Notes: generated from the letters alone by a model not told the origin. A stretch of 64,000 nucleotides of DNA from JBBQVZ01 sp963695975 (GCA_963695975.1 CAVOIB010000005.1:1-64000), one strand, 5' to 3'. Shown: positions 17,224-25,796, counted from the first letter of the stretch. Numbers and translations are program-made.

Positions 17224-17310
17224 CTGCTTGCCTCCTTCGGCAGGGGATCAACCACTCCTACCCCACCCTCACGTTCCCGGCGCCGGGTCGGCGTCGGGGT
17301 GCGGCCGCGG

Positions 17311-17703
17311 CTAGACGCGGCGGCGCTTGCGCGGCCGGCAACCGTTGTGCGGCACCGGCGTCACATCTTGGATGCCCGCCACTTCCAGACCGGCCGCGGC
17401 GAGCGAGCGGATAGCGGTCTCGCGGCCCGAGCCCGGGCCCTTCACGAACACGTCGACCTTCTGCAGTCCGTGCTCCTGCGCCTGGCGCGCGGCCTTCTCG
17501 GCGGCGAGTTGGGCCGCGAACGGCGTCGACTTCCGGGAACCCTTGAAGCCCACGTTGCCCGCGCTCGCCCAGCTGAGCGTGTTGCCCTGTAGGTCGGTGA
17601 TCGTGACGATCGTGTTGTTGAACGTCGACTTGATATGGGCCTGCCCGTGGATGACGTTCTTCTTCTCGCGCTTGCGGGCCTTCTTCGCCTTCGGCTTCGC
17701 CAT
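17311..17703 (-). CDS. rpsK: 30S ribosomal protein S11
   Basis: 130 residues. HIKSTFNNTIVTITD, the GFKGSRKSTPFAAQLAAE block and the C-terminal DVTPVPHNGCRPRKRRRV are invariant S11 sequences. The N-terminus has a Lys-rich stretch (AKPKAKKARKREKK). The ATG is preceded by GAGGAG. It follows rpsM as usual and is followed by rpoA rather than rpsD. Confidence 0.98.
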   Translation of the reverse strand: MAKPKAKKARKREKKNVIHGQAHIKSTFNNTIVTITDLQGNTLSWASAGNVGFKGSRKSTPFAAQLAAEKAARQAQEHGLQKVDVFVKGPGSGRETAIRSLAAAGLEVAGIQDVTPVPHNGCRPRKRRRV

Positions 17704-17728
17704 GGGAGCTCCTCAGCTACGTCTGTCG

Positions 17729-18112
17729 TTACTTCTTCCGCGCGGCCTTCTTCTTGCCGGCGATGGCCTTCTTCGGGCCCTTGCGCGTACGGGCGTTCGT
17801 GTGCGTCCGCTGCCCGCGGACCGGGAGGCTCCGACGGTGCCGGATCCCCTGGTAGCACCCGATCTCGATCTTCCGCTTGATGTCCTGAGCGACCTCGCGG
17901 CGCAGGTCCCCCTCGACCTTGAAGTTGCGGTCGATGTATTCGCGGATCTTGAGGACCTCGTCCTCCGACAGGTCGCGGACCTTCGTGGCCCCATCGACGC
18001 CGGATCCCTCCACGATCTTGTGAGCGTTGGTCTCGCCGATGCCGTAGATGTAGCGCAGACCGATGTCCAGCCGCTTGTCGCGTGGAAGGTCGACGCCCGC
18101 GATCCGTGCCAT
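17729..18112 (-). CDS. rpsM: 30S ribosomal protein S13
   Basis: 127 residues. It starts MARIAGVDLPRDKR, has the helix-hairpin-helix LRYIYGIGETNAHKI, and the C-terminal GQRTHTNARTRKGPKK that touches the P-site tRNA. The tail ends in a Lys/Ala run (AGKKKAARKK). Normal place after rpmJ. Confidence 0.98.
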   Translation of the reverse strand: MARIAGVDLPRDKRLDIGLRYIYGIGETNAHKIVEGSGVDGATKVRDLSEDEVLKIREYIDRNFKVEGDLRREVAQDIKRKIEIGCYQGIRHRRSLPVRGQRTHTNARTRKGPKKAIAGKKKAARKK

Positions 18113-18124
18113 CCCGTGAGCCTC

Positions 18125-18238
18125 CTAACCCTGCCGCTGCTTGTGCCGAGGGTTCGAACAGATGACGAGGATGCGCCCGCGGCGACGGATGACACGACAC
18201 CGGTCGCACATCTTCTTCACCGAAGGCCTGACCTTCAT
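18125..18238 (-). CDS. rpmJ: 50S ribosomal protein L36 (zinc-binding form)
   Basis: 37 residues, too short for standard ORF cut-offs. The sequence MKVRPSVKKMCDRC then a basic middle and CSNPRHKQRQG is L36 throughout. Cys11, Cys14, Cys27 and His32 form the zinc site of the C+ form, so this organism does not use the zinc-free variant here. It sits between infA and rpsM, its standard place. Confidence 0.97.
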   Translation of the reverse strand: MKVRPSVKKMCDRCRVIRRRGRILVICSNPRHKQRQG

Positions 18239-18248
18239 CCGTCCGCTC

Positions 18249-18467
18249 CTACTTGTACCGGTAGACCACACGGCCTCGCGTGAGGTCGTACGGCGACAGT
18301 TCCACCAACACCCGGTCCCCGGGGAGGATCCGGATGTAGTGCATCCGCATCTTCCCCGAGATGTGGGCCAACACCACGTGGTCGTTCTCCAACTTCACCC
18401 GGAACATGGCGTTGGGCAACGGCTCGACGACCGTCCCTTCGACCTCGATGGCGTCTTTCTTCGGCAC
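18249..18467 (-). CDS. infA: Translation initiation factor IF-1
   Basis: 72 residues, a single OB fold that binds the 30S A site. KDAIEVEGTVVEPLPNAMF, the HISGKMRMHYIRILPGD block and a C-terminal LTRGRVVYRYK are standard IF-1. The GTG start is the first start of the alpha-operon transcript and lies about 85 bases after its promoter. Confidence 0.98.
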   Translation of the reverse strand: MPKKDAIEVEGTVVEPLPNAMFRVKLENDHVVLAHISGKMRMHYIRILPGDRVLVELSPYDLTRGRVVYRYK

Positions 18468-18550
18468 GCTCCAGATGTTCCCGTCTGTCCTTGAGTCACG
18501 CCCCGGCCCGCGGACCAGCTGAAACCCGCCTGCGGACGGGGCGAAGGGTC

Positions 18551-18580
18551 AGTATACGGGGAGGTCACCAGCTACGTCCA
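18551..18580 (-). promoter_or_regulatory. Promoter of the infA-rpmJ-rpsM-rpsK-rpoA-rplQ operon
   Basis: On the minus strand TGGACG (18575-18580), an 18-base spacer and a near-consensus TATACT (18551-18556). It begins five bases after the stop of the lysyl-oxidase-like gene, so the spc and alpha transcripts are separated here. Leader to infA about 77 bases. Inferred from sequence only. Confidence 0.55.
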
Positions 18581-18584
18581 CGAA

Positions 18585-19367
18585 CTAGCACTCCGCCGCG
18601 AGCGGCTGCACGACGTCGCCGCGCAACTCGATCGATTGCCGAAACGCGTTATCTGTCTCATCGGACTCCGTGAGCTGGTTGGCGGGATCCACGCTCGTGA
18701 CCAGGCAAAACGTCCCGTCAGGCACGCCCGCCACATCGATCCACTGCTTCGGGAGGTTCCACTGGTAGATGTCGGCGTACCCCACCGACGACCCCTGGAC
18801 GGAACGGCGTGTGCAATCACGGTAGTGGCCCTTCAGGGGCGATCCCGGCAGTTCGGGAAAGGGGTGAAGCGTGTCGCGGATGCAGAACCCAACCTTGGTA
18901 TTGCTGGCGATCACCGTGTCCGTGACCGGATCCCACAGCTCGTAGGCGGCGAAGTCGTGGAAGTGCCAGTGGCCGTGCGGAACGCTGTACTCGAAGCAGC
19001 CGGCGATCCGCGCGTCGAACGCCACGTCGATACGACGTTCGTAGACCCCATCGCCGTTGGCGTCGCGGAAGAGGCGCTGGATCGCCGAGCGGTCGTTCGC
19101 TGGATCGCCGTCGCCGTTGCAGTCCCGGCGCCGCGGCTGGAGCTCGACCGGACCGGCCCCGATGTTGGCGGTCGTGCTGGATAGAAGGAGCCGCCGCTTC
19201 GCTCGCGATGACACGACGCGCAGGTCGGTCGGTTGCAGCGTGACCAGATCGGGCAGCAGTTCGTCCGTGCCACGGACGGTCAACGGGCTTGCCTCGACCG
19301 GCGCCCAGGCCGACGCGAGCAGGAACACGATCAGGACGGCGATCGCGCCGAGGGAGCGGCGCTTCAC
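18585..19367 (-). CDS. Secreted lysyl oxidase-like protein
   Basis: 260 residues. A signal peptide (MKRRSLGAIAVLIVFLLASA, cleavage near residue 26) indicates export. The mature part resembles the lysyl oxidase family: a TDLRVVSS...STTANIGAGPVEL beta region, the copper-site block HGHWHFHDFAAYEL with several His, KVGFCIRDT, a GYADIYQWNLPKQWID stretch and SDETDN. Two Asp-rich loops (DCNGDGDPAND and DANGDGVYE) look like EF-hand calcium loops. Family members oxidise lysine side chains in eukaryotes; bacterial roles are poorly known. The GTG start overlaps the map stop as GTGA, so it is read at the end of the spc operon. Confidence 0.82.
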   Translation of the reverse strand: MKRRSLGAIAVLIVFLLASAWAPVEASPLTVRGTDELLPDLVTLQPTDLRVVSSRAKRRLLLSSTTANIGAGPVELQPRRRDCNGDGDPANDRSAIQRLFRDANGDGVYERRIDVAFDARIAGCFEYSVPHGHWHFHDFAAYELWDPVTDTVIASNTKVGFCIRDTLHPFPELPGSPLKGHYRDCTRRSVQGSSVGYADIYQWNLPKQWIDVAGVPDGTFCLVTSVDPANQLTESDETDNAFRQSIELRGDVVQPLAAEC

Positions 19368-20143
19368 GCGCTCCTCGCGGTGAGGACTTCATGCCCGTCG
19401 ACGGTCACGGCGATCGTGTGCTCGAAATGGGCCGCCAACGACCCGTCCTCGGTCACCACGGTCCACTCGTCGGGCATCACGCGCGTCTCATGGCCCCCGA
19501 CCATGACCATGGGCTCCACGGCGATCACGAGCCCTGGCTTCATCTCGGGACCTCGTCCCGCCGCCCCGAAGTTCTGGATGAACGGATCCTCGTGCATCGC
19601 ACGGCCGATCCCGTGACCGCCGTACTCGCGCACCAGCGTGAACCCGGCGCCTTCGGCAACCTGTTGGATCGCCGCACCGATATCGGAGAGTCGTCCGCCG
19701 GGTCGGATCACACCGATCGCCACGTCGAGCGCCTCCTCCGTGACCCGCACGAGCTTCTCCGCCTCTGTCGACGGGGCCTCGTTCCCAACGATCACCGTCA
19801 CGGCCGAGTCGCCCTGGAACCCGTCCCAGATCGCGCCGCAGTCGAGCGAGAGCACATCTCCGATCTTCAGGGTCCGCGAGCGTGTGGGGATGCCGTGGAC
19901 GATCTCCTCGTTGACCGAGGCGCAGATCGTGCCGGGGAACGGCGGTGCGTTGCGAGAACCCCCGTACCCGAGGAAGGACGGCGTTCCTCCCTCTGCACGG
20001 ATGTGCCGTTCGGCGATCTCGTCGAGCTCACCGGTGCTCACGCCGGGTGTGACCGCGTCGAGCATCGCCTGGATCGCCTCCGCGGTGATCCGGCCGGCCA
20101 CGCGCATCTTCGCGATCTCGTCGGCCGACTTGTAGATGATCAC
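19364..20143 (-). CDS. map: Methionine aminopeptidase, type I
   Basis: 259 residues. It removes the initiator Met from new proteins. The pita-bread metal ligands are visible: Asp in SLDCGAIWDGFQGDSAV (residues 101 and 112), His in GGHGIGRAMHEDP, Glu in AVEPMVMVGG and Glu in FEHTIAV. The length is typical of type I. The GTG start lies just after the adk stop, the standard secY-adk-map order. Confidence 0.97.
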   Translation of the reverse strand: MIIYKSADEIAKMRVAGRITAEAIQAMLDAVTPGVSTGELDEIAERHIRAEGGTPSFLGYGGSRNAPPFPGTICASVNEEIVHGIPTRSRTLKIGDVLSLDCGAIWDGFQGDSAVTVIVGNEAPSTEAEKLVRVTEEALDVAIGVIRPGGRLSDIGAAIQQVAEGAGFTLVREYGGHGIGRAMHEDPFIQNFGAAGRGPEMKPGLVIAVEPMVMVGGHETRVMPDEWTVVTEDGSLAAHFEHTIAVTVDGHEVLTARSA

Positions 20144-20148
20144 GATGC

Positions 20149-20802
20149 TCAGTCCTCGATGTCGGTCAGGATAGCCATCGTCCGCTCAGTGACCTCCGCC
20201 TCACGGGCCTGCGCGTCGACCTCACGCAGTAACCCGCGCTCACGATAGAAACGCTCAAGCGGCGCCGTCTGCTCCCGGTATACCTCGATCCGCCGGCGAA
20301 CGGTCAGCTCGTCGTCGTCGGCGCGCCGTTCCAGCCCATATCCGCACTCGTCGCAGATACCTTCCTGCACAGGCGGTTTGAATTCGAGGTTGTACGTGCG
20401 CTTGCAGTTCGGACAGGTCCACCGCGCCGTGAGCCGCCGGACCGCCATGTCGTCGGCGATCGAGAACTTGAGGACGGCCGAGAGCGGTCGTCCGATCTCG
20501 GCGAGCGCCGACTCCAACGCCTCGGCCTGGGGCACCGTTCGAGGGAACCCGTCGAGGATGAATCCTTTCTCCGCGTCGGGCTCCCGCATCCTGTCCATCA
20601 CCATCTCGACGACGACGTCGTCGGGGACGTACTCGCCGCGGTCCATGAACGTGCGGGCCTTGACGCCGAGCATGGTGTTCTCCTGAACGTGCTCGCGCAA
20701 GATGTCGCCGGTGGAGATCTGCGGGATGCCGAACCCGTCCGCGAGTTGCGCGGCCTGGGTTCCCTTGCCGGCCCCGGGTGGGCCGAGGAGCACCAGGCGC
20801 AT
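20149..20802 (-). CDS. adk: Adenylate kinase, zinc-lid form
   Basis: 217 residues. It interconverts AMP, ADP and ATP. The P-loop GPPGAGKGT is at residues 7-15, the AMP-site DGFPRT follows, and the long LID domain carries a CPNC...CDEC four-cysteine zinc site. The start ATG is two bases after the secY stop. The longer open frame upstream is secY in another frame. Confidence 0.98.
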   Translation of the reverse strand: MRLVLLGPPGAGKGTQAAQLADGFGIPQISTGDILREHVQENTMLGVKARTFMDRGEYVPDDVVVEMVMDRMREPDAEKGFILDGFPRTVPQAEALESALAEIGRPLSAVLKFSIADDMAVRRLTARWTCPNCKRTYNLEFKPPVQEGICDECGYGLERRADDDELTVRRRIEVYREQTAPLERFYRERGLLREVDAQAREAEVTERTMAILTDIED

Positions 20803-20804
20803 GG

Positions 20805-22094
20805 CTACTTCAGGAAGCCCTCGTAGTGCCGCATCATCAGCTGCGACTCGATCTGTTTCATCGTCTCGAGGGCGACGCCCACGGTGATCAAGATGGACGT
20901 CCCGCCGAACGGGAACTGGTTGAACGCCCAATAGGCGAGGACGATCGACGGAAGCAGCGCGATGGCGGCCAGGAACATGGACCCCGGCAAGGTGATGCGG
21001 ACCAGCACGTAGTTCAGGTAGTTCGCGGTGGGCGGCCCCGGACGGATCCCCGGGATGAAGCCGCCCTGCTTGCGGATCTGGTCGGCGGTGCGCACCGGGT
21101 CGAACTGGATCGCGGTGTAGAAGTATGCGAAGAAGATGATCAGCAGCGTGAGCAACGCCATGTACACGAGACTCTTCTGGTTGTTGACGTACTGGTTCAC
21201 GAACGTCTGGAACCACGAGGCGTGGTAAACGCTCGCGAGCAGCGTGGGGAAATACAGGACCGAGGTCGCGAAGATGATCGGGATCACGCCTGCTTGATTC
21301 ACCTTGAGCGGTAGGTAGGTGCTTCCTCCCGAGGTCATCCGCCGGCCCACCACCCGCTTGGCGTACTGGATCGGGATCCGGCGCTGCCCCTGGTCCATGA
21401 AGACGACGCCGACGATGATGGCGAGGCCGATGAACAGCATCACGATGAACTTGCCTGTCCCGCCCTGCAACAGCACCCCGTGTCCCTCGGCTGGGAGGCG
21501 CGAGATGATGCTGGTGAAGATCAGGATCGACATCCCGTTGCCGATGCCTCGCTGCGTGATCAGCTCGCCGAGCCACATCACGCACGCCGTTCCCGCGGTG
21601 AACGTGAGGATGATGAGGGCCACGTTCGGAGGGGTGAACGTGCCGGCCGGGAAGACGTCGATGTTGTTCGTGCTCGAGCCGCCGTTGTGGAAGAGGAACA
21701 CCAGTCCGGTGGATTGGAGAAGCGCCAGCACGACCGTGACGTAGCGGGTCCACTGGTTGATCTTCTTCGTGCCGGCCTCACCCTGGTCCTGCCACTGCTG
21801 GAGCTTCGGGATCACGACGGTGAGGAGCTGCATGATGATCGAGCTGGTGATGTACGGCATGATCCCGAGCCCGAACACGGCCATCCGTCCGAGGGCACCG
21901 CCTGAGAAGAGGTCGATGAACGACAGGAACCCGGTCTGACCGGCGTTCGCGAGCTGCCTCTGGAGGATCGAAACGTCGACCACCGGTACGGGAACGTGAC
22001 ACCCGAACCGGTACACGGCGATGATGAACAGCGTGAACAGGATCTTGTTCCGGAGGTCCGGAACGCGGAACGCGTTAAGGAAGGCCTTCAGCAC
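20805..22094 (-). CDS. secY: Preprotein translocase subunit SecY
   Basis: 429 residues with about ten hydrophobic segments, forming the central Sec channel. RNKILFTLFIIAVYRFG, the plug region after SGGALGRMAVFGLGIMPYI and PGIRPGPPTANYLN are typical. The GTG start lies in the conserved N-terminus. It is the first of secY-adk-map behind rplO; SecE is encoded at 49598. Confidence 0.97.
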   Translation of the reverse strand: MLKAFLNAFRVPDLRNKILFTLFIIAVYRFGCHVPVPVVDVSILQRQLANAGQTGFLSFIDLFSGGALGRMAVFGLGIMPYITSSIIMQLLTVVIPKLQQWQDQGEAGTKKINQWTRYVTVVLALLQSTGLVFLFHNGGSSTNNIDVFPAGTFTPPNVALIILTFTAGTACVMWLGELITQRGIGNGMSILIFTSIISRLPAEGHGVLLQGGTGKFIVMLFIGLAIIVGVVFMDQGQRRIPIQYAKRVVGRRMTSGGSTYLPLKVNQAGVIPIIFATSVLYFPTLLASVYHASWFQTFVNQYVNNQKSLVYMALLTLLIIFFAYFYTAIQFDPVRTADQIRKQGGFIPGIRPGPPTANYLNYVLVRITLPGSMFLAAIALLPSIVLAYWAFNQFPFGGTSILITVGVALETMKQIESQLMMRHYEGFLK

Positions 22095-22115
22095 GGTGGT
22101 CTATGGTACCCCGGC

Positions 22116-22553
22116 CTAGCCGAGAACCTCGGCCCGCCCACCGGCCTGCTCGATCTTCGCCTTCGCAGCATCGGAGAACGCGTGGGCCTTCACGACCAGC
22201 GCATGGTCGATCTCGCCACGCGCCAGCACCTTCACCGGGCGGCCCTTGCGAACGAGCCCGTGCGCGTACAGCCCCTCCGGCGTGACCTCCCCGTCGGGGT
22301 AGTGCCTCGAGAGCAGCTCGACGTTCACGACCGCGAACTCGACCCGGTTGGGGTTCGTGAACCCCTTCAGCTTGGGCACGCGACGTTGCAGCGGCATCTG
22401 CCCGCCCTCGAACCCAGCCGGCACGTTCTTCCGCGCGCCCGTCCCCTTCGTTCCACGGCCCGCCGTCTTCCCTCGAACGCCTGCGCGACCACGTCCCACG
22501 CGTTTGCGGTCCTTCGTGGAACCATCTGCCGGGCGAAGATGATGGAGCTTCAT
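22116..22553 (-). CDS. rplO: 50S ribosomal protein L15
   Basis: 145 residues. It starts MKLHHLRPADGSTKDRKRVG and has GRGTKGTGARKN and GGQMPLQRRVPKLKGF, the conserved L15 core. The ATG overlaps the rpmD stop as ATGA. Normal length. Confidence 0.98.
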   Translation of the reverse strand: MKLHHLRPADGSTKDRKRVGRGRAGVRGKTAGRGTKGTGARKNVPAGFEGGQMPLQRRVPKLKGFTNPNRVEFAVVNVELLSRHYPDGEVTPEGLYAHGLVRKGRPVKVLARGEIDHALVVKAHAFSDAAKAKIEQAGGRAEVLG

Positions 22554-22735
22554 CCGTCCACCTCCTCGACCTCGACCAGATGACGCACCTTCGCGATCAT
22601 CCCGCGGATATCCGGGCGATCCTCCTTCACGACGGAGTCGTTGATCCTGTGCAGCCCCAATCGACGGACGGTGTCCTTCTGATCCTTGGGGCGATCGATC
22701 ACGCTTCGGCGCTGGGTCACCCTGAGCTTGGTCAT
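22550..22735 (-). CDS. rpmD: 50S ribosomal protein L30
   Basis: 61 residues. KLRVTQRRSVIDRPKDQKDT, the LGLHRIND helix and the C-terminal GMIAKVRHLVEVEEVDG are L30. Both ends overlap neighbours (rpsE and rplO) as ATGA, indicating translational coupling. Confidence 0.98.
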   Translation of the reverse strand: MTKLRVTQRRSVIDRPKDQKDTVRRLGLHRINDSVVKEDRPDIRGMIAKVRHLVEVEEVDG

Positions 22736-23367
22736 CGACGGCCTCCGCGTGGTCCGCTGGGCTGTCGCGGCTCGTCGCTGTAGACCTCTTCGAGCGCGGC
22801 GGTCCTAGCGGCCTGCATCCGCGCCTCCGCGGCGGCGACCGCTTCGAGCATCGGCTTGGGAGCGATCTCCACCATCTCGCGCCCTCGGAGGCGCGCGACG
22901 TCGGCGGGGCGGCGGAGCGACTGCAGGCCCTGCACAGCGGCCTTCACGATGTTGATCTGGTTCGATGAGCCGAGCGACTTCGAGAGCACGTCCTTGATCC
23001 CGGCACACTCGACGAGCGCCCGGACGGCGCCGCCGGCGATGACCCCGGTCCCCGGCGCGGCGGGCTTGAGAAGCACGCGGCCGGCCCCGGCCTCCCCGAT
23101 CACCGTGTGAGGGATCGTCGTGCCCATCATCGGCACCTCGAACATCCTGCGGCGAGCCTCCTCGACACCCTTGGCGATCGCTGCGGGCACCTCCTTCGCC
23201 TTGCCGTAGCCCACGCCGACGCGGCCAGCGCCGTCACCCACGACCACGAGCGCGGCGAACGAGAACCGCCGGCCGCCCTTGACGACCTTCGCCACGCGGT
23301 TGATCGAGATGACCCGTTCCTCGAACGGGCTGCGGTCCTGCGAACTCGCGTCGTATCGCCTGCTCAT
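22732..23367 (-). CDS. rpsE: 30S ribosomal protein S5
   Basis: 211 residues. ERVISINRVAKVVKGGRRF and the block VGVGYGKAKEVPAAIAKG identify S5, with IPHTVIGEAGAGRVLLKP and GGAVRALVECAGI following. The C-terminus carries ~45 extra Ala/Arg-rich residues compared with E. coli S5. I placed the start at the ATG before SRRYDASS, one base after the rplR stop. Confidence 0.97.
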   Translation of the reverse strand: MSRRYDASSQDRSPFEERVISINRVAKVVKGGRRFSFAALVVVGDGAGRVGVGYGKAKEVPAAIAKGVEEARRRMFEVPMMGTTIPHTVIGEAGAGRVLLKPAAPGTGVIAGGAVRALVECAGIKDVLSKSLGSSNQINIVKAAVQGLQSLRRPADVARLRGREMVEIAPKPMLEAVAAAEARMQAARTAALEEVYSDEPRQPSGPRGGRR

Positions 23368-23368
23368 A

Positions 23369-23719
23369 TCAGATCTTGAGTCCTCCCTCGCGCGCGCCCT
23401 CGGCGAGGGCTGCGACGCGACCGTGGTAGAGCCGTCCACCGCGGTCGAACACCACGCGCTCGATGCCGGCGTCCTTCGCGCGTTGCGCGATCAGCTCGCC
23501 GACGGCCTTCGCGCGCGCCGTCTTCCCTTCGGCCTTGACCTCGCTGTCCGACGCCTGCGCGATGGTGGCGGCCCTCCGGTCGTCGATCAGCTGCGCGTAG
23601 ATATGGCGGTTCGAGCGGTACACGGCGAGGCGCGGCCGCGCTGCGTCCCCGGAGATCTTCTTCCGCACGCGCGCATGACGGCGCACGCGCGCCTCCCGCT
23701 TCGTCTTAGCGCCCGTCAT
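23369..23719 (-). CDS. rplR: 50S ribosomal protein L18
   Basis: 116 residues. The basic N-terminus, RPRLAVYRSNRHIYAQLIDD and the C-terminal VVFDRGGRLYHGRVAALAEG are L18, which binds 5S rRNA. Its ATG overlaps the rplF stop as ATGA. Confidence 0.98.
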   Translation of the reverse strand: MTGAKTKREARVRRHARVRKKISGDAARPRLAVYRSNRHIYAQLIDDRRAATIAQASDSEVKAEGKTARAKAVGELIAQRAKDAGIERVVFDRGGRLYHGRVAALAEGAREGGLKI

Positions 23720-24267
23720 GCGGCACCCGTCTTCGCGGCCTTGCCGGCCTTCTTCCGGACGTACTCTCCCTCGTACCGGATGCCCTTTCCTTTGTACGGC
23801 TCAGGCTTGCGCACCTTCCTGATGTTCGCGGCGACCTCGCCCACCTGTTGCTTGTCGTTGCCCCGTACGACGATCTGGGTGGGCGTCGGCACCTCGAACT
23901 CGATGCCCTCGGGCCTGCTCACCGTCACCGGGTGCGAGTAACCCGCCGCGATCTCGAGGTCGTTGCCCTTCATCGCCGCGCGGTACCCCACTCCCACGAT
24001 CTGCAGGCGCTTCTCGAAGCCTTTCGTGACCCCGTCCACCATGTTCGCGACCAGCGACCGAGTAAGCCCGTGCAGGCTGCGGTGGAAGCCTTCGTCGTCG
24101 GGCCGCTCGACCGTGACGACGCCAGCGTCGACGACGATGCGCATGTCGGGGTGCATGCCCTGGCTGAGGGTTCCGCGAGGGCCCTTGACCGTGACCACGT
24201 TGCCCTCCGCGACGTCGACGTCGACACCGCTCGGGACCTCGATGGGCTGCTTGCCGATCCGACTCAT
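23716..24267 (-). CDS. rplF: 50S ribosomal protein L6
   Basis: 183 residues. SRIGKQPIEVPSGVDV, the VKGPRGTLSQ turn and the C-terminal KPEPYKGKGIRYEGEYVRKK are L6. Two repeated L6 folds, normal length. Stop overlaps the rplR start. Confidence 0.98.
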   Translation of the reverse strand: MSRIGKQPIEVPSGVDVDVAEGNVVTVKGPRGTLSQGMHPDMRIVVDAGVVTVERPDDEGFHRSLHGLTRSLVANMVDGVTKGFEKRLQIVGVGYRAAMKGNDLEIAAGYSHPVTVSRPEGIEFEVPTPTQIVVRGNDKQQVGEVAANIRKVRKPEPYKGKGIRYEGEYVRKKAGKAAKTGAA

Positions 24268-24274
24268 CTCTCGA

Positions 24275-24694
24275 TCACCACACGTAGGCGAGGACTTCCC
24301 CGCCGATCCCCTTCTTGGATGCGTCCTTGTCCGTCATCACACCTTGCGAGGTCGAGACGATCGCGACGCCTAAGCCGCCGAGCACGCGTGGAAGTCTCCC
24401 TCGGCCCGCGTACACGCGACGGCCGGGGGTGGAAACGCGCTTGAGTCCCGAGATCACCCGCTGTCGCGACTTGCTGTACTTCAGCTGGATCCGGAACGCC
24501 CGGTCGACGCCCTCACCCTCCGTCGAGAACCCGCCGATGTAGCCCTCCTGCTCCAGGATGCGCAGGACGGCTTCCGAGAGCTTGGAGACGGGCGCGATCA
24601 ACTCGTCCTTGTAGGCGAGGTTCGCGTTCCGGATCCGTGTGAGCAGATCTGCCACCGGGTCGGAGATATTCGAGGAGAACTTGGCTCTCACCAT
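24275..24694 (-). CDS. rpsH: 30S ribosomal protein S8
   Basis: 139 residues. ISDPVADLLTRIRNANL opens the protein and STSQGVMTDKDASKKGIGG closes it, both S8 signatures. The ATG at 24694 overlaps the end of rpsN by seven bases; a GTG one codon later would give a GTGA four-base overlap and is an equally good start. Confidence 0.97.
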   Translation of the reverse strand: MVRAKFSSNISDPVADLLTRIRNANLAYKDELIAPVSKLSEAVLRILEQEGYIGGFSTEGEGVDRAFRIQLKYSKSRQRVISGLKRVSTPGRRVYAGRGRLPRVLGGLGVAIVSTSQGVMTDKDASKKGIGGEVLAYVW

Positions 24695-24873
24695 GAGGCC
24701 TTCGTCACCCCCGGGAGCTCGCCGGCGTGAGCGAGTTGACGGAAGCAGATCCTGCAAAGCAGGAGCTTCTTGTACACGGCACGCGGCCGCCCGCATCGGC
24801 GGCAGCGCGTGTACGCGCGCACACGGTACTTCGGCTTGCTCTGTTGCTTGTTGATCAGCGCCTTCTTCGCCAT
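24688..24873 (-). CDS. rpsN: 30S ribosomal protein S14, zinc-binding short form
   Basis: 61 residues. The pattern CRRCGRPRAVYKKLLLCRIC gives the four zinc ligands of the short (type Z) S14. Many actinobacteria have a second, zinc-free S14 in a Zur-regulated locus; none is in this window. Normal place between rplE and rpsH. Confidence 0.98.
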   Translation of the reverse strand: MAKKALINKQQSKPKYRVRAYTRCRRCGRPRAVYKKLLLCRICFRQLAHAGELPGVTKASW

Positions 24874-24884
24874 GCCCTTGTCCT

Positions 24885-25460
24885 CTAGCCCGCCTTCGCC
24901 ACGGCTTCGAGTCCCGCGAACGGGAACCCGAGCGCAACGAGCAGCGCGCGTCCTTCGTCGTCGGTCCGCGCCGTGGTCACCACGGTGATGTCCATGCCAC
25001 GCACCTGCAGCACCTTGTCGTAGTCGATCTCCGGGAAGATCAGTTGCTCGGTCACGCCGAGCGTGTAGTTCCCGCGACCATCGAACGCGTTGGCGTCCAG
25101 GCCCCGGAAGTCACGGATCCTGGGGAGCGCCAGCGTGACGAGCCGGTCGATGAACTCCCACATGCGATCGCCCCGGACGGTGACCTTCGCGCCGATCGCC
25201 TGGCCCTCGCGGAGCTTGAACCCGGCGATCGACTTACGGGCCTTCGTCACGACCGGTCTCTGACCGGAGATGACTTCGAGGTCCGCGAGCGCAGCGTCCA
25301 GCATACGACCGTCCTTGATCGCGTCCCCAACCCCCATGTTGATGACGACCTTGTCGAGCCGCGGTACCCGCATCACGTTCGAGGCGCCCAACTCGTCCTT
25401 CAGCCGGGGGACGAGCTCCTCGTTGAACCGCTGCTTCAGCCTGGGGGTGTAGTCGGCCAT
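24885..25460 (-). CDS. rplE: 50S ribosomal protein L5
   Basis: 191 residues. PRLKQRFNEELVPRLKDELG, KVVINMGVGDA and RDFRGLDANAFDGRGNYTLG are L5. It binds 5S rRNA with L18. The ATG directly follows the rplX stop. Confidence 0.98.
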   Translation of the reverse strand: MADYTPRLKQRFNEELVPRLKDELGASNVMRVPRLDKVVINMGVGDAIKDGRMLDAALADLEVISGQRPVVTKARKSIAGFKLREGQAIGAKVTVRGDRMWEFIDRLVTLALPRIRDFRGLDANAFDGRGNYTLGVTEQLIFPEIDYDKVLQVRGMDITVVTTARTDDEGRALLVALGFPFAGLEAVAKAG

Positions 25461-25796
25461 CTAGAGCTCCGCCTCGCAGTGGCGACAGATCCGCACCTTG
25501 ACGTCGCTCTCGACCCGATGGCCGACACGGGTGGGCCTGCCGCAGCTCTTGCACACGATCTGGACGTTCGAGATGTCGATGAACATCTCGGCGTCGATGA
25601 TGCCGCCCTGTTGGAGCTGCTGCCCGCCGGTGGAGCGCTTGCCGCTGGAGCGCTGGTGCTTCTTGGCGAGCGCGACGCCGTCGACCATGACACGGCCCTG
25701 GCGCGGCAGCACGCGGACGACGCGGCCCTGCTTCCCGCGGTCCTTGCCCTGCAGCACCTTCACCATGTCGTCCTTCTTGATGTCGACCCCAGGCAT
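25461..25796 (-). CDS. rplX: 50S ribosomal protein L24
   Basis: 111 residues. The KOW motif KVLQGKDRGKQGRVVRVLP lies at the N-terminus. The C-terminus has CKSC and CRHC pairs (CxxC-x17-CxxC), a zinc ribbon found in many non-proteobacterial L24. The start directly abuts the rplN stop. Confidence 0.97.
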   Translation of the reverse strand: MPGVDIKKDDMVKVLQGKDRGKQGRVVRVLPRQGRVMVDGVALAKKHQRSSGKRSTGGQQLQQGGIIDAEMFIDISNVQIVCKSCGRPTRVGHRVESDVKVRICRHCEAEL

